This document shows, one piece after another, positions 13,634 to 20,086 of a DNA stretch of 20,086 bases; position 1 is the stretch's first letter; every line of letters begins with the position of its first letter. The notes under the pieces are model-generated. The model made no database searches and had not been told where the DNA came from. It worked only from the letters and a program-made list of their open reading frames with translations. The stretch covers positions 1-20,086 of the forward strand of contig CAZMSQ010000039.1 of NCBI GenBank assembly GCA_964569025.1. Reading direction: 5' to 3'. The position numbers and the translations under genes are program-made. The DNA comes from CAZMSQ01 sp964569025 (GTDB lineage: Bacteria; Bacteroidota; Bacteroidia; Chitinophagales; Saprospiraceae).

Positions 13634-14656
13634 ATGGCCGCACCCATCCACCCTGAATTGAAACAAAAGTCTTTCTGGAAGCGCCCCGAGGGGGTCACCG
13701 GACTACTCTTCCTCATCGGCATCATTGCTGGCGGGGGATATTTACTGGCTACCAATATCAACTGGATCATCGGGCTGGTCAGCAACACCATCACCCTCGT
13801 GGCCCTGTTGGCAGTGCTTGCCGCCATCATTTACGTCATCCTTGACCCGCGCGCACGCACCCTTATATGGTACATGTACAAAAGCATCATGCGCAAAATT
13901 ACAGGGGTATTCGTCACCCTTGACCCCATTGGCATTCTCAAAAATTATGTCGAAGACCTTGAAGACAAGCTTCGCAAAATGAGCAAGCAAATCGGCGCCA
14001 TCCGCGGCCAGATGCGCAAGCTGAAAATGATCATAGAGGAGAATGTGTCAGAAATTTCCAAGAATATGAAAATGGCCAGTCAGGCCAAAGCTCAGGGGAA
14101 AGACCAGCAAATGGTGCTGGCCTCCCGAAAGGCGGCCCGGCTAACTGACAGCAATGAAAAATATCAGGCACTCCTCAACAAGATGGAGATTATGTACCGA
14201 ATCCTAACGCGGATGTACCAGAATTCAGAAATCCTTCTGGAAGATACGCGTGATCAGGTCAATGTTAAGGAGCAGGAGCGCAAGACCATCCGCGCTTCTC
14301 ACTCGGCAATGAAATCAGCTATGAGCATCATCTCCGGAGACCCCGATAAGCGGGCTATGTTTGATGCAGCCATGGAAGCCATCACTGAGGATGTGGCCAA
14401 CAAGGTGGGAGAAATGGAGCGGTTCATGGAACTCTCTGCCAACTTTATGGATTCTGTCGACCTGCAAAATGGCATCTTTGAAGAGGAGGGCCTCAAAATG
14501 CTTGAGGAATGGGAGAAAAAAAGCACCCTGATGCTCCTTGGAGACGGCAACCACAAGGGCGGCATCCTGGATCTTCAGGACGATGTGCCCGTTCGGGAAA
14601 AGAAGCCTCAGAAACGCAAGCAGGACGATAATCCGTATGGTGAAATCTTCGATTAA
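13634..14656 (+). CDS. Membrane-anchored PspA/Vipp1-like coiled-coil protein
   Basis: This 340-residue protein has two hydrophobic segments (about 21-39 and 49-70) followed by a long helical part (about 98-297). It ends in a charged, probably disordered tail rich in K, D and P. The helical part opens DPIGILKNYVEDLEDKLRKM (97-116), comparable to DPEKLIRLMIQEMEDTL at the start of PspA. It continues with a second hairpin-like stretch (GKDQQMVLASRKAARLTDS, 155-173) matching the PspA region where an A-rich helix ends in KLTD. PspA, Vipp1 and ESCRT-III proteins remodel or protect membranes, but they are peripheral. Two fixed transmembrane helices would be unusual. The homology is by eye, and a generic coiled coil is the alternative. 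The stop overlaps the convergent peptidase gene by four bases. Confidence 0.7.
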   Translation: MAAPIHPELKQKSFWKRPEGVTGLLFLIGIIAGGGYLLATNINWIIGLVSNTITLVALLAVLAAIIYVILDPRARTLIWYMYKSIMRKITGVFVTLDPIGILKNYVEDLEDKLRKMSKQIGAIRGQMRKLKMIIEENVSEISKNMKMASQAKAQGKDQQMVLASRKAARLTDSNEKYQALLNKMEIMYRILTRMYQNSEILLEDTRDQVNVKEQERKTIRASHSAMKSAMSIISGDPDKRAMFDAAMEAITEDVANKVGEMERFMELSANFMDSVDLQNGIFEEEGLKMLEEWEKKSTLMLLGDGNHKGGILDLQDDVPVREKKPQKRKQDDNPYGEIFD

Positions 14657-16752
14657 CTGCCCTGTATGTCGCTATTCTCCTTCCACATATCGCGGGCAAG
14701 CCCTATGAGGAAAGCATAAATCAGAGCCGTTTCCCGAAGTTGCTCAAAACGGCCAGACTTTCCGCCGTGTCCTGCCTCCATATCAGTGTGGAGGAGCAAA
14801 AGATTCTTATCGGTTTTTAGCTCCCTTAGTCTGGCCACCCACTTGGCAGGCTCCCAGTATTGGACTTGCGAATCATGGAGTCCCGTGGTGACCAGCAAGT
14901 TAGGATATGCCTCAGACCTGACATTGTCGTAGGGCGAATACGATTTCATGTAGGTGTAGTACTCCGGGTCGGCCGGATTGCCCCATTCATCGTATTCGAA
15001 GGTGGTCAGGGGGATGGTATCATCGAGCATGGTTGTCAGGACGTCTACAAAGGGTACAGCGGCAACAATGCCCTTCCATAAGTCAGGTCTCAGGTTCATC
15101 ACCGCTCCCATAAGCAGTCCTCCGGCGCTTCCTCCGAAAGCAAAAAGACGCTCAGGATTGCCATATCCAAGTTCGAGCAAGGTCGTTGCGCAAGCAATGA
15201 AATCAGTAAAAGTATTCATCTTGGACTTGAGCTTGCCGGATTCATACCACCGACGGCCCAGTTCCTGGCCTCCACGAATGTGGGCAATGGCAAAGACGAA
15301 ACCCCTGTCCAGCAGGCTCAGTCGGGTAGAACTGAACCATGGGTCCATGCTAAGGCCATATGACCCATAGCCATATAACAACAAGGGGGCAGTGCCATCA
15401 ATCCGGACCTGATCCGGCCGCCAAACCACTGACACAGGAATCCGCTCTCCGTCTTGCGCCACAGCATAAACGCGCCGCGAGTCATAGTCTTCCTTGCGAA
15501 ATCCGCCGAGGACTTCCTGCTCTTTTCGGAGTTCGAGGCGTTTATGGTCCAGATGCCAATCAAATACCGAGACTGGCGAGGTAAGGGACTGATACCCGAT
15601 GCGCAGGAACCCTGAAGATTGCTCGCGATTGGTACCTGGCCAGGCCAGATGGACCTCTTCCGGAAATTCAATCCGGTAATCTTCTGCCCCATCCCAGGTG
15701 CGCACCCTCAAATCCGAAATGCCTTCACTGCGTTCATGCAGCACAAGGGCCTTGTCCAGTAAAACCATCCCCTCCAGCAATACCTCCGGGCGATGGCCCA
15801 CTACCTCAGTCCATGAATCACGCCCTGTCGATTGAAGCCCGGTTCGCATCAGGCGAAAATTTTCAGCCTGCCAGTTTGTCCGGATGTACCAGTAATCCCC
15901 GATATGATCAATCTCATACTCATGCTTCCCGGGATAATCGCGGGGCTCGAAAATTCGGAACGTACCCTCAGGATTGGCGGCCTCTAAAACCCGGCATTCG
16001 CTGGCCAGCGTAGATTCTGAGCAGATAACCAGATAGCGGCGTGATGAGGTGAGGGTGATGGTTGTGTAGTACGTCTCATCATGCTCCACATACACCTCAG
16101 TATCTGTGGCAGGATCAGTGCCCATAATATGGCGGAAAATTTTGCAGGCCCGCAGGGTTTCAGGGTCACGATAGGTATAGAAAACCGAAGATCCGTCAGC
16201 GGCCCACACAGCACTACCAGTGGTATCTGGGATTGTGTCGGGCAGGATTTCGCCAGTCTGTAAATCTTTGAATTTCAATTCAAAACGTCTCCTGCCAACG
16301 ATATCCTCACCCCACCCCATGTGGGTGTTCGAGGGGCTGATGGACCAGCCGCCGAGTTGATAGAAGGGGTGCGGTTCGGCCCGGGAGCTGACATCCATCA
16401 GCACTTCTTCCCCTTTCTCATCATCCTCAATTTTTTGGCGGGCAAGGATGGGAAATTCTTTGCCAGTGAGATAGAACTGTCGGTACAGATACCCATTGTC
16501 GGCAAATGGCACAGTGGAATCATCCTGCCTGATGCGCCCGGTCATTTCTTCCAACAATTCCTTACGCAGCCCGGCGATAGGTGCCAATACAGCTTCAGTG
16601 TAGGCATTCTCGGCATTCAGCCAGTCGATGACCTGCTGGTTCTCTCGCTCGCGCAGCCAATAGTACGGATCATCACGATGATCACCATGCGCTGTATGAA
16701 CGTGTGGTTTTTTTTCAGCCACCGGAGGTGTGAGGCGATTGGGTGCAGACAT
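14653..16752 (-). CDS. ptrB: Oligopeptidase B-like serine peptidase (family S9A)
   Basis: With the start at 16752 it has 699 residues, close to E. coli oligopeptidase B (686). It cleaves short peptides after basic residues in the cytoplasm. The N-terminal part (about 20-420) is the beta-propeller gate, opening with RDDPYYWLRERENQQVIDWL (26-45). The alpha/beta-hydrolase part carries the triad S542 in GGSAGG, D627 in LHDSQVQYWEP and H662 in EAGHGGKSGR. Each is ten positions from the E. coli residues. A longer frame to 16917 would overlap gldG and adds 55 unrelated residues. There is no signal peptide. It is convergent with the PspA-like gene and divergent from gldG. Confidence 0.9.
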   Translation of the reverse strand: MSAPNRLTPPVAEKKPHVHTAHGDHRDDPYYWLRERENQQVIDWLNAENAYTEAVLAPIAGLRKELLEEMTGRIRQDDSTVPFADNGYLYRQFYLTGKEFPILARQKIEDDEKGEEVLMDVSSRAEPHPFYQLGGWSISPSNTHMGWGEDIVGRRRFELKFKDLQTGEILPDTIPDTTGSAVWAADGSSVFYTYRDPETLRACKIFRHIMGTDPATDTEVYVEHDETYYTTITLTSSRRYLVICSESTLASECRVLEAANPEGTFRIFEPRDYPGKHEYEIDHIGDYWYIRTNWQAENFRLMRTGLQSTGRDSWTEVVGHRPEVLLEGMVLLDKALVLHERSEGISDLRVRTWDGAEDYRIEFPEEVHLAWPGTNREQSSGFLRIGYQSLTSPVSVFDWHLDHKRLELRKEQEVLGGFRKEDYDSRRVYAVAQDGERIPVSVVWRPDQVRIDGTAPLLLYGYGSYGLSMDPWFSSTRLSLLDRGFVFAIAHIRGGQELGRRWYESGKLKSKMNTFTDFIACATTLLELGYGNPERLFAFGGSAGGLLMGAVMNLRPDLWKGIVAAVPFVDVLTTMLDDTIPLTTFEYDEWGNPADPEYYTYMKSYSPYDNVRSEAYPNLLVTTGLHDSQVQYWEPAKWVARLRELKTDKNLLLLHTDMEAGHGGKSGRFEQLRETALIYAFLIGLARDMWKENSDIQGS

Positions 16753-16812
16753 GGGAAGATGATTGAGTGTGCAGTTCAGGAAGTGACCCTGCTGGTGATC
16801 GGCCGAAATTAC

Positions 16813-16820
16813 TAAATTTG
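16813..16820 (+). promoter_or_regulatory. Candidate -7 promoter element (TAAATTTG) for gldG
   Basis: TAAATTTG matches the Bacteroidota TAnnTTTG element exactly and is identical to the one before fic. It lies in the 152-base gap between the divergent peptidase and gldG starts and implies a leader of about 80 bases. The -33 position shows CTGG rather than TTTG, so the match is partial. It supports gldG as the first gene of its transcript. Confidence 0.35.
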
Positions 16821-16904
16821 CGAACATTTCACGGGACAGGGTCATTTCCTGTTCACAGTATCCCGTATGCACGACCGGCGTCGGGAATCCATCTCTTGCC
16901 GAAT

Positions 16905-18620
16905 ATGAGCCACGCAAAAAAACAAAGCCTTCTGCAAGCCGTCCTCTGGGTGGGGATTGTCATCGCCGTGAATATGCTCGCCCATCAGGTGTACACATTT
17001 TTTGACCTGACAGAAGAAAAGCGCTATACCCTCACAAATCCGACACGGGAGTTGCTGAGTGGGCTCGAGAATCCGGTGACCGTAGAGGTACTCCTTGATG
17101 GCGATTTCCCGGCCGGCTTTAAGCGTCTCCAGAATGCGGTCCGCGAAATTCTCACCGACTTCAGTGCGGAGAGTTCCGAATTTGAGTTTTTGTTTACTGA
17201 CCCTTCTGAAGGCAGCGCTGAGCAGATCAATGAAACCCGTCGGATTTTATCGGAGCAAGGCATCACCCCCGTCAATCTGCGCTTGCCTGGAAGCGGCGAA
17301 ATGGTGGAAAAGCTCATCTATCCGTATGCAATTTTCCGGTTTGCCGACCGGATGATTGCCGTAAATATATTGGAGAATGAACGCCTGGGCGCTTCACCGG
17401 AGTTGGTCCTCAACAGTTCCATCAGCCTGCTGGAATACAAATTTGCCAATGCCATCCAAAAGCTGCTCCTCCCCCCACTCAATCGGCCACTGATCGGACT
17501 GACCACTGGTCGGGGAGAGTTGCCGGAGGCTGTGACGCAGGACTTTGAAAAATCGCTGTCCCCGTTTTACAATTCCCTGCGGGTTGATCTGGATATGGTT
17601 ATTCGCTTGCCGGTTGATACCATACCACTTCTCATCGTGGCAAAACCACAGGCTCCATTTTCCGATAAGGTCAAATTTGTACTTGACCAGTATGTCATGA
17701 ACGGCGGAAAGATTATCTGGCTGATTGACAAGCTGGATGTCTCACTTGACAGCCTCGCCAGATCAGGAGAATACATACCGGTGGAGCGCGATTTGAATCT
17801 TGACGATTTGCTGTTCAGATATGGCGTCAGGATTCAGCCCAACATGGTTCTGGATCTTGAATGCTCACCGATACCGCAGAGAGTGGGCACGGTGGGCGAC
17901 AGACCGCAAATCGATTTGTTCCCCTGGTACTACCATCCCATTGTGTCCCCCACAACCGGCCATCCGGTTGCCAAGGGACTGGATCGGATTAACCTGTTCT
18001 TCCCAAGCCGTATAGACACAGTAAAAGCCCCCGGTGATGTCCGGTCGACTGTCTTGCTGAGCTCTTCGGCTTACAGCCGCGAGCAGTTTGTAGGCTCGCG
18101 CCTCAACTTTGAAATTTTGCGCTACGAGCCGGATGCGTCTCAGTTTAACAGAGGCCGTCAAGCTTTGGCTGTGTTGCTGGAGGGCGAGTTCGAGTCATTA
18201 TATAAAAACCGAGTCCCCCCGGAAATGATGGATGGGATGAAGAGGGTCAACATCGAATTTCTCGAGCGGAGCGTTCCCACACAAATGATGGTGGTGGCTG
18301 ATGGAGACATCATCCGCAATCTCAGAGACCCCCGCAGTGGTGCCAGTCTGCCGCTCGGATACAATCGCTACGACCGCTACACCTATGCCAACAAGGATTT
18401 CCTGCTCAATGCGGTGGAGTATATGCTCGATGACCTCGGGGTCTTTGAAGCTCGCGCCAAGGAGGTCAAGCTCAGGCTACTCGATACAGTCAGAGCACGT
18501 GAAGAGGCCACTTTCTGGCGATTGGTCAATATCGCCTTGCCCGTGGCCCTTTTGGCCATTTTCGGATTTCTATGGCAATGGCGGAGGCGCTCAATCTATG
18601 GCAAACCCGGCCTTTCATAA
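16905..18620 (+). CDS. gldG: GldG-like ABC transporter auxiliary protein (gliding-motility associated)
   Basis: This 571-residue protein matches the GldG/ABC-type uncharacterised transport family. It has a membrane helix near the N-terminus (about 10-27), a large extracytoplasmic region, and a closing helix (about 541-558) followed by arginines. Family-like blocks are DLTEEKRYTLTNPTRELL (34-51), VLDQYVMNGGKIIWLID (259-275) and MMVVADGDIIRN (461-472). In Flavobacterium, GldA-GldF-GldG form an ABC complex needed for gliding. In non-gliding relatives its role is unclear. The start at 16905 places the membrane helix correctly; an ATG at 16767 would add 46 unrelated residues overlapping the divergent gene's leader. 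GldF is not adjacent, which is unusual. A DUF4340 gene follows after 27 bases. Confidence 0.82.
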   Translation: MSHAKKQSLLQAVLWVGIVIAVNMLAHQVYTFFDLTEEKRYTLTNPTRELLSGLENPVTVEVLLDGDFPAGFKRLQNAVREILTDFSAESSEFEFLFTDPSEGSAEQINETRRILSEQGITPVNLRLPGSGEMVEKLIYPYAIFRFADRMIAVNILENERLGASPELVLNSSISLLEYKFANAIQKLLLPPLNRPLIGLTTGRGELPEAVTQDFEKSLSPFYNSLRVDLDMVIRLPVDTIPLLIVAKPQAPFSDKVKFVLDQYVMNGGKIIWLIDKLDVSLDSLARSGEYIPVERDLNLDDLLFRYGVRIQPNMVLDLECSPIPQRVGTVGDRPQIDLFPWYYHPIVSPTTGHPVAKGLDRINLFFPSRIDTVKAPGDVRSTVLLSSSAYSREQFVGSRLNFEILRYEPDASQFNRGRQALAVLLEGEFESLYKNRVPPEMMDGMKRVNIEFLERSVPTQMMVVADGDIIRNLRDPRSGASLPLGYNRYDRYTYANKDFLLNAVEYMLDDLGVFEARAKEVKLRLLDTVRAREEATFWRLVNIALPVALLAIFGFLWQWRRRSIYGKPGLS

Positions 18621-18647
18621 TCATTCACCATTCAAACCCAACCGTCC

Positions 18648-19676
18648 ATGAACCGCAACACGCTCGTCCTTTTCCTGTTGCTGCTCCTTTCTGGAGGTCT
18701 CGTTTGGTGGCTCTCATCAGACGGAGAGTCCACCTCACGCGACTGGGGACCAAAGAGCAACCTGGATTTTGCAGTAGACAATATCGAGGATGTCCGCAAG
18801 GTATATATCATTGACCGGTCGGGCAATGCGCCTATTGCACTTGAAAAAGAGGAAGGTGGAGAATGGGTTCTGAACGGGTCCTACATGCCCCGGCGCAGCG
18901 CGGTGGATCTCATTATGGATATGGTTGCCAACATCCAGGTGCGCAACAGACCAACCGATGAGTCCATGCCCCATATCATCGAATCTCTGTCGACCGATGG
19001 AATCACCATCGAGATTTACGGGGATCAGGACCGTCTGCTTCGCAAATATGTGGTGGGTGGTGTCACAAAAGACAATGATGCGAATTTTGTGATTATGGAT
19101 GGCAGCAATGAGCCATTTGTGTGCAACCTCAGGCATTTTGTGGGCAACATCCGCGGCCGACTGGAAAAGCCCTCATTTGAAGACTGGCGGGATCTGGCCG
19201 TATTTGACTACGAACCTGACCGCATTGCTGAAGTCAGTATCGAATATCCAAAACAACGCGACAAGTCCTTTGTGCTGAGGCGCGAGGGGAAGGCCTCCTT
19301 TACCGTCGCTCCATACTACGACCTGACCTTTCAGCCCGAGGTCAGCGCCACCAACCAAAGCCTTGCAGAAGCGTGGCTTGAATACTTTGACCGCATCCCC
19401 GGAGAGGCATTTCTCAACGATTTCGTGCACCGGGAGCGCATACAAAGCATGGTGCCATTCGCGGTCGTTACTGTCGTAACCCGCGATGGCGATACACGGG
19501 AGGCACGCTTCTATCCAACCATGGAATACGACCCGGTAGAGGACCAGTTTTATCACCACCAGACCGAGGCCTTTTACCGGTACTGGGTTTCGCTTGACTC
19601 CGGAGATTTCATGCTTGTGCAGATGCCACAGGTCAAAGAGATTTTCAGGGGGTATGGCAATTTTGTCAAAAATTGA
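18648..19676 (+). CDS. DUF4340-type lipid-anchored or membrane-anchored envelope protein
   Basis: This 342-residue protein has an N-terminal hydrophobic segment (TLVLFLLLLLSGGLVWWL, 4-21) without a lipobox cysteine, so it is probably membrane-anchored with the bulk outside the cytoplasm. The rest is beta-rich and shows the repeated DUF4340 pattern: IEDVRKVYIIDR (46-57) then a W-x-L segment (GEWVLNG, 71-77), and again RIAEVSIEYPKQ (183-194) after FEDWRDLAVFDY. DUF4340 proteins commonly sit next to GldG-like ABC transport genes. No enzymatic function is known. It is 27 bases after gldG and 57 before the nuclease-like gene, so it is probably cotranscribed. Assignment is from context and pattern, not a search. 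Confidence 0.72.
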   Translation: MNRNTLVLFLLLLLSGGLVWWLSSDGESTSRDWGPKSNLDFAVDNIEDVRKVYIIDRSGNAPIALEKEEGGEWVLNGSYMPRRSAVDLIMDMVANIQVRNRPTDESMPHIIESLSTDGITIEIYGDQDRLLRKYVVGGVTKDNDANFVIMDGSNEPFVCNLRHFVGNIRGRLEKPSFEDWRDLAVFDYEPDRIAEVSIEYPKQRDKSFVLRREGKASFTVAPYYDLTFQPEVSATNQSLAEAWLEYFDRIPGEAFLNDFVHRERIQSMVPFAVVTVVTRDGDTREARFYPTMEYDPVEDQFYHHQTEAFYRYWVSLDSGDFMLVQMPQVKEIFRGYGNFVKN

Positions 19677-19733
19677 CGAAATTTCGGGTATTCCTCAACC
19701 CCGGCACTCCTGTGCCAGCCAACCCGGAGCCAA

Positions 19734-20086
19734 ATGAACACACTGATTTCAGCTTCAGCCCTCACGTGCTGTGCACTTTTCTTATGCCTGTTTCCACCCG
19801 ACACTGACGACTGGGGGTTTTTCGGCCACCGCCTCATCAACAAAAAGGCGGTGTTTACCCTTCCGCGGGATATGATTCCCTTTTTTAAGCACCATATCGA
19901 CTACCTCTCCGCTCACGCTGTAGATCCGGACAAAAGGAGGTATGCCACACGGCATGAAGCTGTGCGTCATTACATTGACCTTGACCAATGGGGTGAGTAT
20001 CCTTTCGAGCATGTCCCCCGGAACCGCACTGATGCCTTAGCACGGCACACCATGGTCCAGCTTATCAATGGCGCTGACACCATCGC
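19734..20086 (+). CDS. S1/P1 nuclease or zinc-dependent phospholipase C-like protein, 5' part only
   Basis: The frame is open from ATG 19734 to the window edge (117 complete codons). Residues 1-21 are hydrophobic and could be a signal peptide, with W27 at or near the mature N-terminus. WGFFGH (27-32) matches the start of S1/P1 nucleases and bacterial phospholipase C, where the first tryptophan and the histidine five residues later bind zinc. AVDPDKRR (62-69) and HEAVRHYIDLD (74-84) supply a metal aspartate and the HYI histidine (H79). Its partner ligands lie beyond the window. It was not listed with a stop because none is reached. It follows DUF4340 by 57 bases that contain small palindromes (19677-19686; hairpin 19703-19716) but no T-tract terminator. 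Confidence 0.75.
   Translation, partial: MNTLISASALTCCALFLCLFPPDTDDWGFFGHRLINKKAVFTLPRDMIPFFKHHIDYLSAHAVDPDKRRYATRHEAVRHYIDLDQWGEYPFEHVPRNRTDALARHTMVQLINGADTI

Noticed and set aside
16321..16815. 164-codon plus-strand frame antisense to the start of oligopeptidase B
   Set aside because: It shows no recognisable motif and is opposite a conserved coding segment. It is explained as an antisense shadow.
18735..19136. 133-codon minus-strand frame antisense to the DUF4340 gene
   Set aside because: It has no motif and no start context and lies fully opposite a supported gene.
19677..19716. Terminator between the DUF4340 and nuclease-like genes
   Set aside because: CGAAATTTCG and the GGCAC/GTGCC hairpin are short and have no T tract. 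Readthrough into the next gene seems more likely.

Overview
The window looks like a chromosomal segment of a member of the Bacteroidota or a close relative (Balneolota/Rhodothermota type). The reasons are a GldG homologue followed by a DUF4340 protein, a GlmM beginning ALIKSISG, a short Bacteroidota-style DapB, a class II NrdJ, and several exact TAnnTTTG motifs (the Bacteroidota -7 promoter element) just upstream of starts. No species assignment is claimed. No rRNA, tRNA, CRISPR array or complete insertion sequence was seen.

Region 1 (1-2070) is visibly AT-rich and looks acquired. It holds a higB-higA toxin-antitoxin pair and a Fic-family AMP-transferase with a C-terminal winged helix. Both are framed by integron-type recombination half-sites. 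Bases 27-36 are the exact 10-base complement of 672-681, and bases 732-741 are the exact complement of 1862-1871, which is the relation expected between the two ends of one gene cassette. No integrase gene is visible, so this is best read as the end of a cassette array or an integrase-less attC cluster. The last 150 bases hold no gene and may carry a bottom-strand group II intron remnant.

Region 2 (2071-4424, minus strand) is a compact unit of three genes in the order methyltransferase, PAP2 phosphatase, threonine/serine dehydratase. Region 3 (4610-8664, plus strand) is a tight operon-like run of glmM, a class V selenocysteine lyase/cysteine desulfurase-like enzyme, and a NifS/IscS-type cysteine desulfurase. 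Region 4 (8705-11827, minus strand) is nrdJ (adenosylcobalamin-dependent ribonucleotide reductase) followed by a YecM-like VOC protein. A textbook intrinsic terminator for nrdJ lies inside the first codons of that downstream gene.

Region 5 (11828-12181) is a 354-base divergent intergenic stretch with a back-to-back pair of DnaA boxes, a perfect 17-base dyad, and a composite direct/inverted repeat before dapB. Region 6 (12182-14656, plus strand) has dapB, then a two-gene unit: a soluble coiled-coil protein and a membrane-anchored protein whose helical part resembles PspA/Vipp1. That unit is the best candidate in the window for a poorly described system.

Region 7 is an oligopeptidase B (minus strand, 14653-16752) that overlaps the previous gene tail-to-tail by four bases. 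Region 8 (16905 to the end, plus strand) is gldG, a DUF4340 gene and the start of an S1/P1-nuclease/phospholipase C-like gene cut by the window edge. Gene functions rest on motif recognition by eye. Regulatory calls are pattern matches and are weaker.
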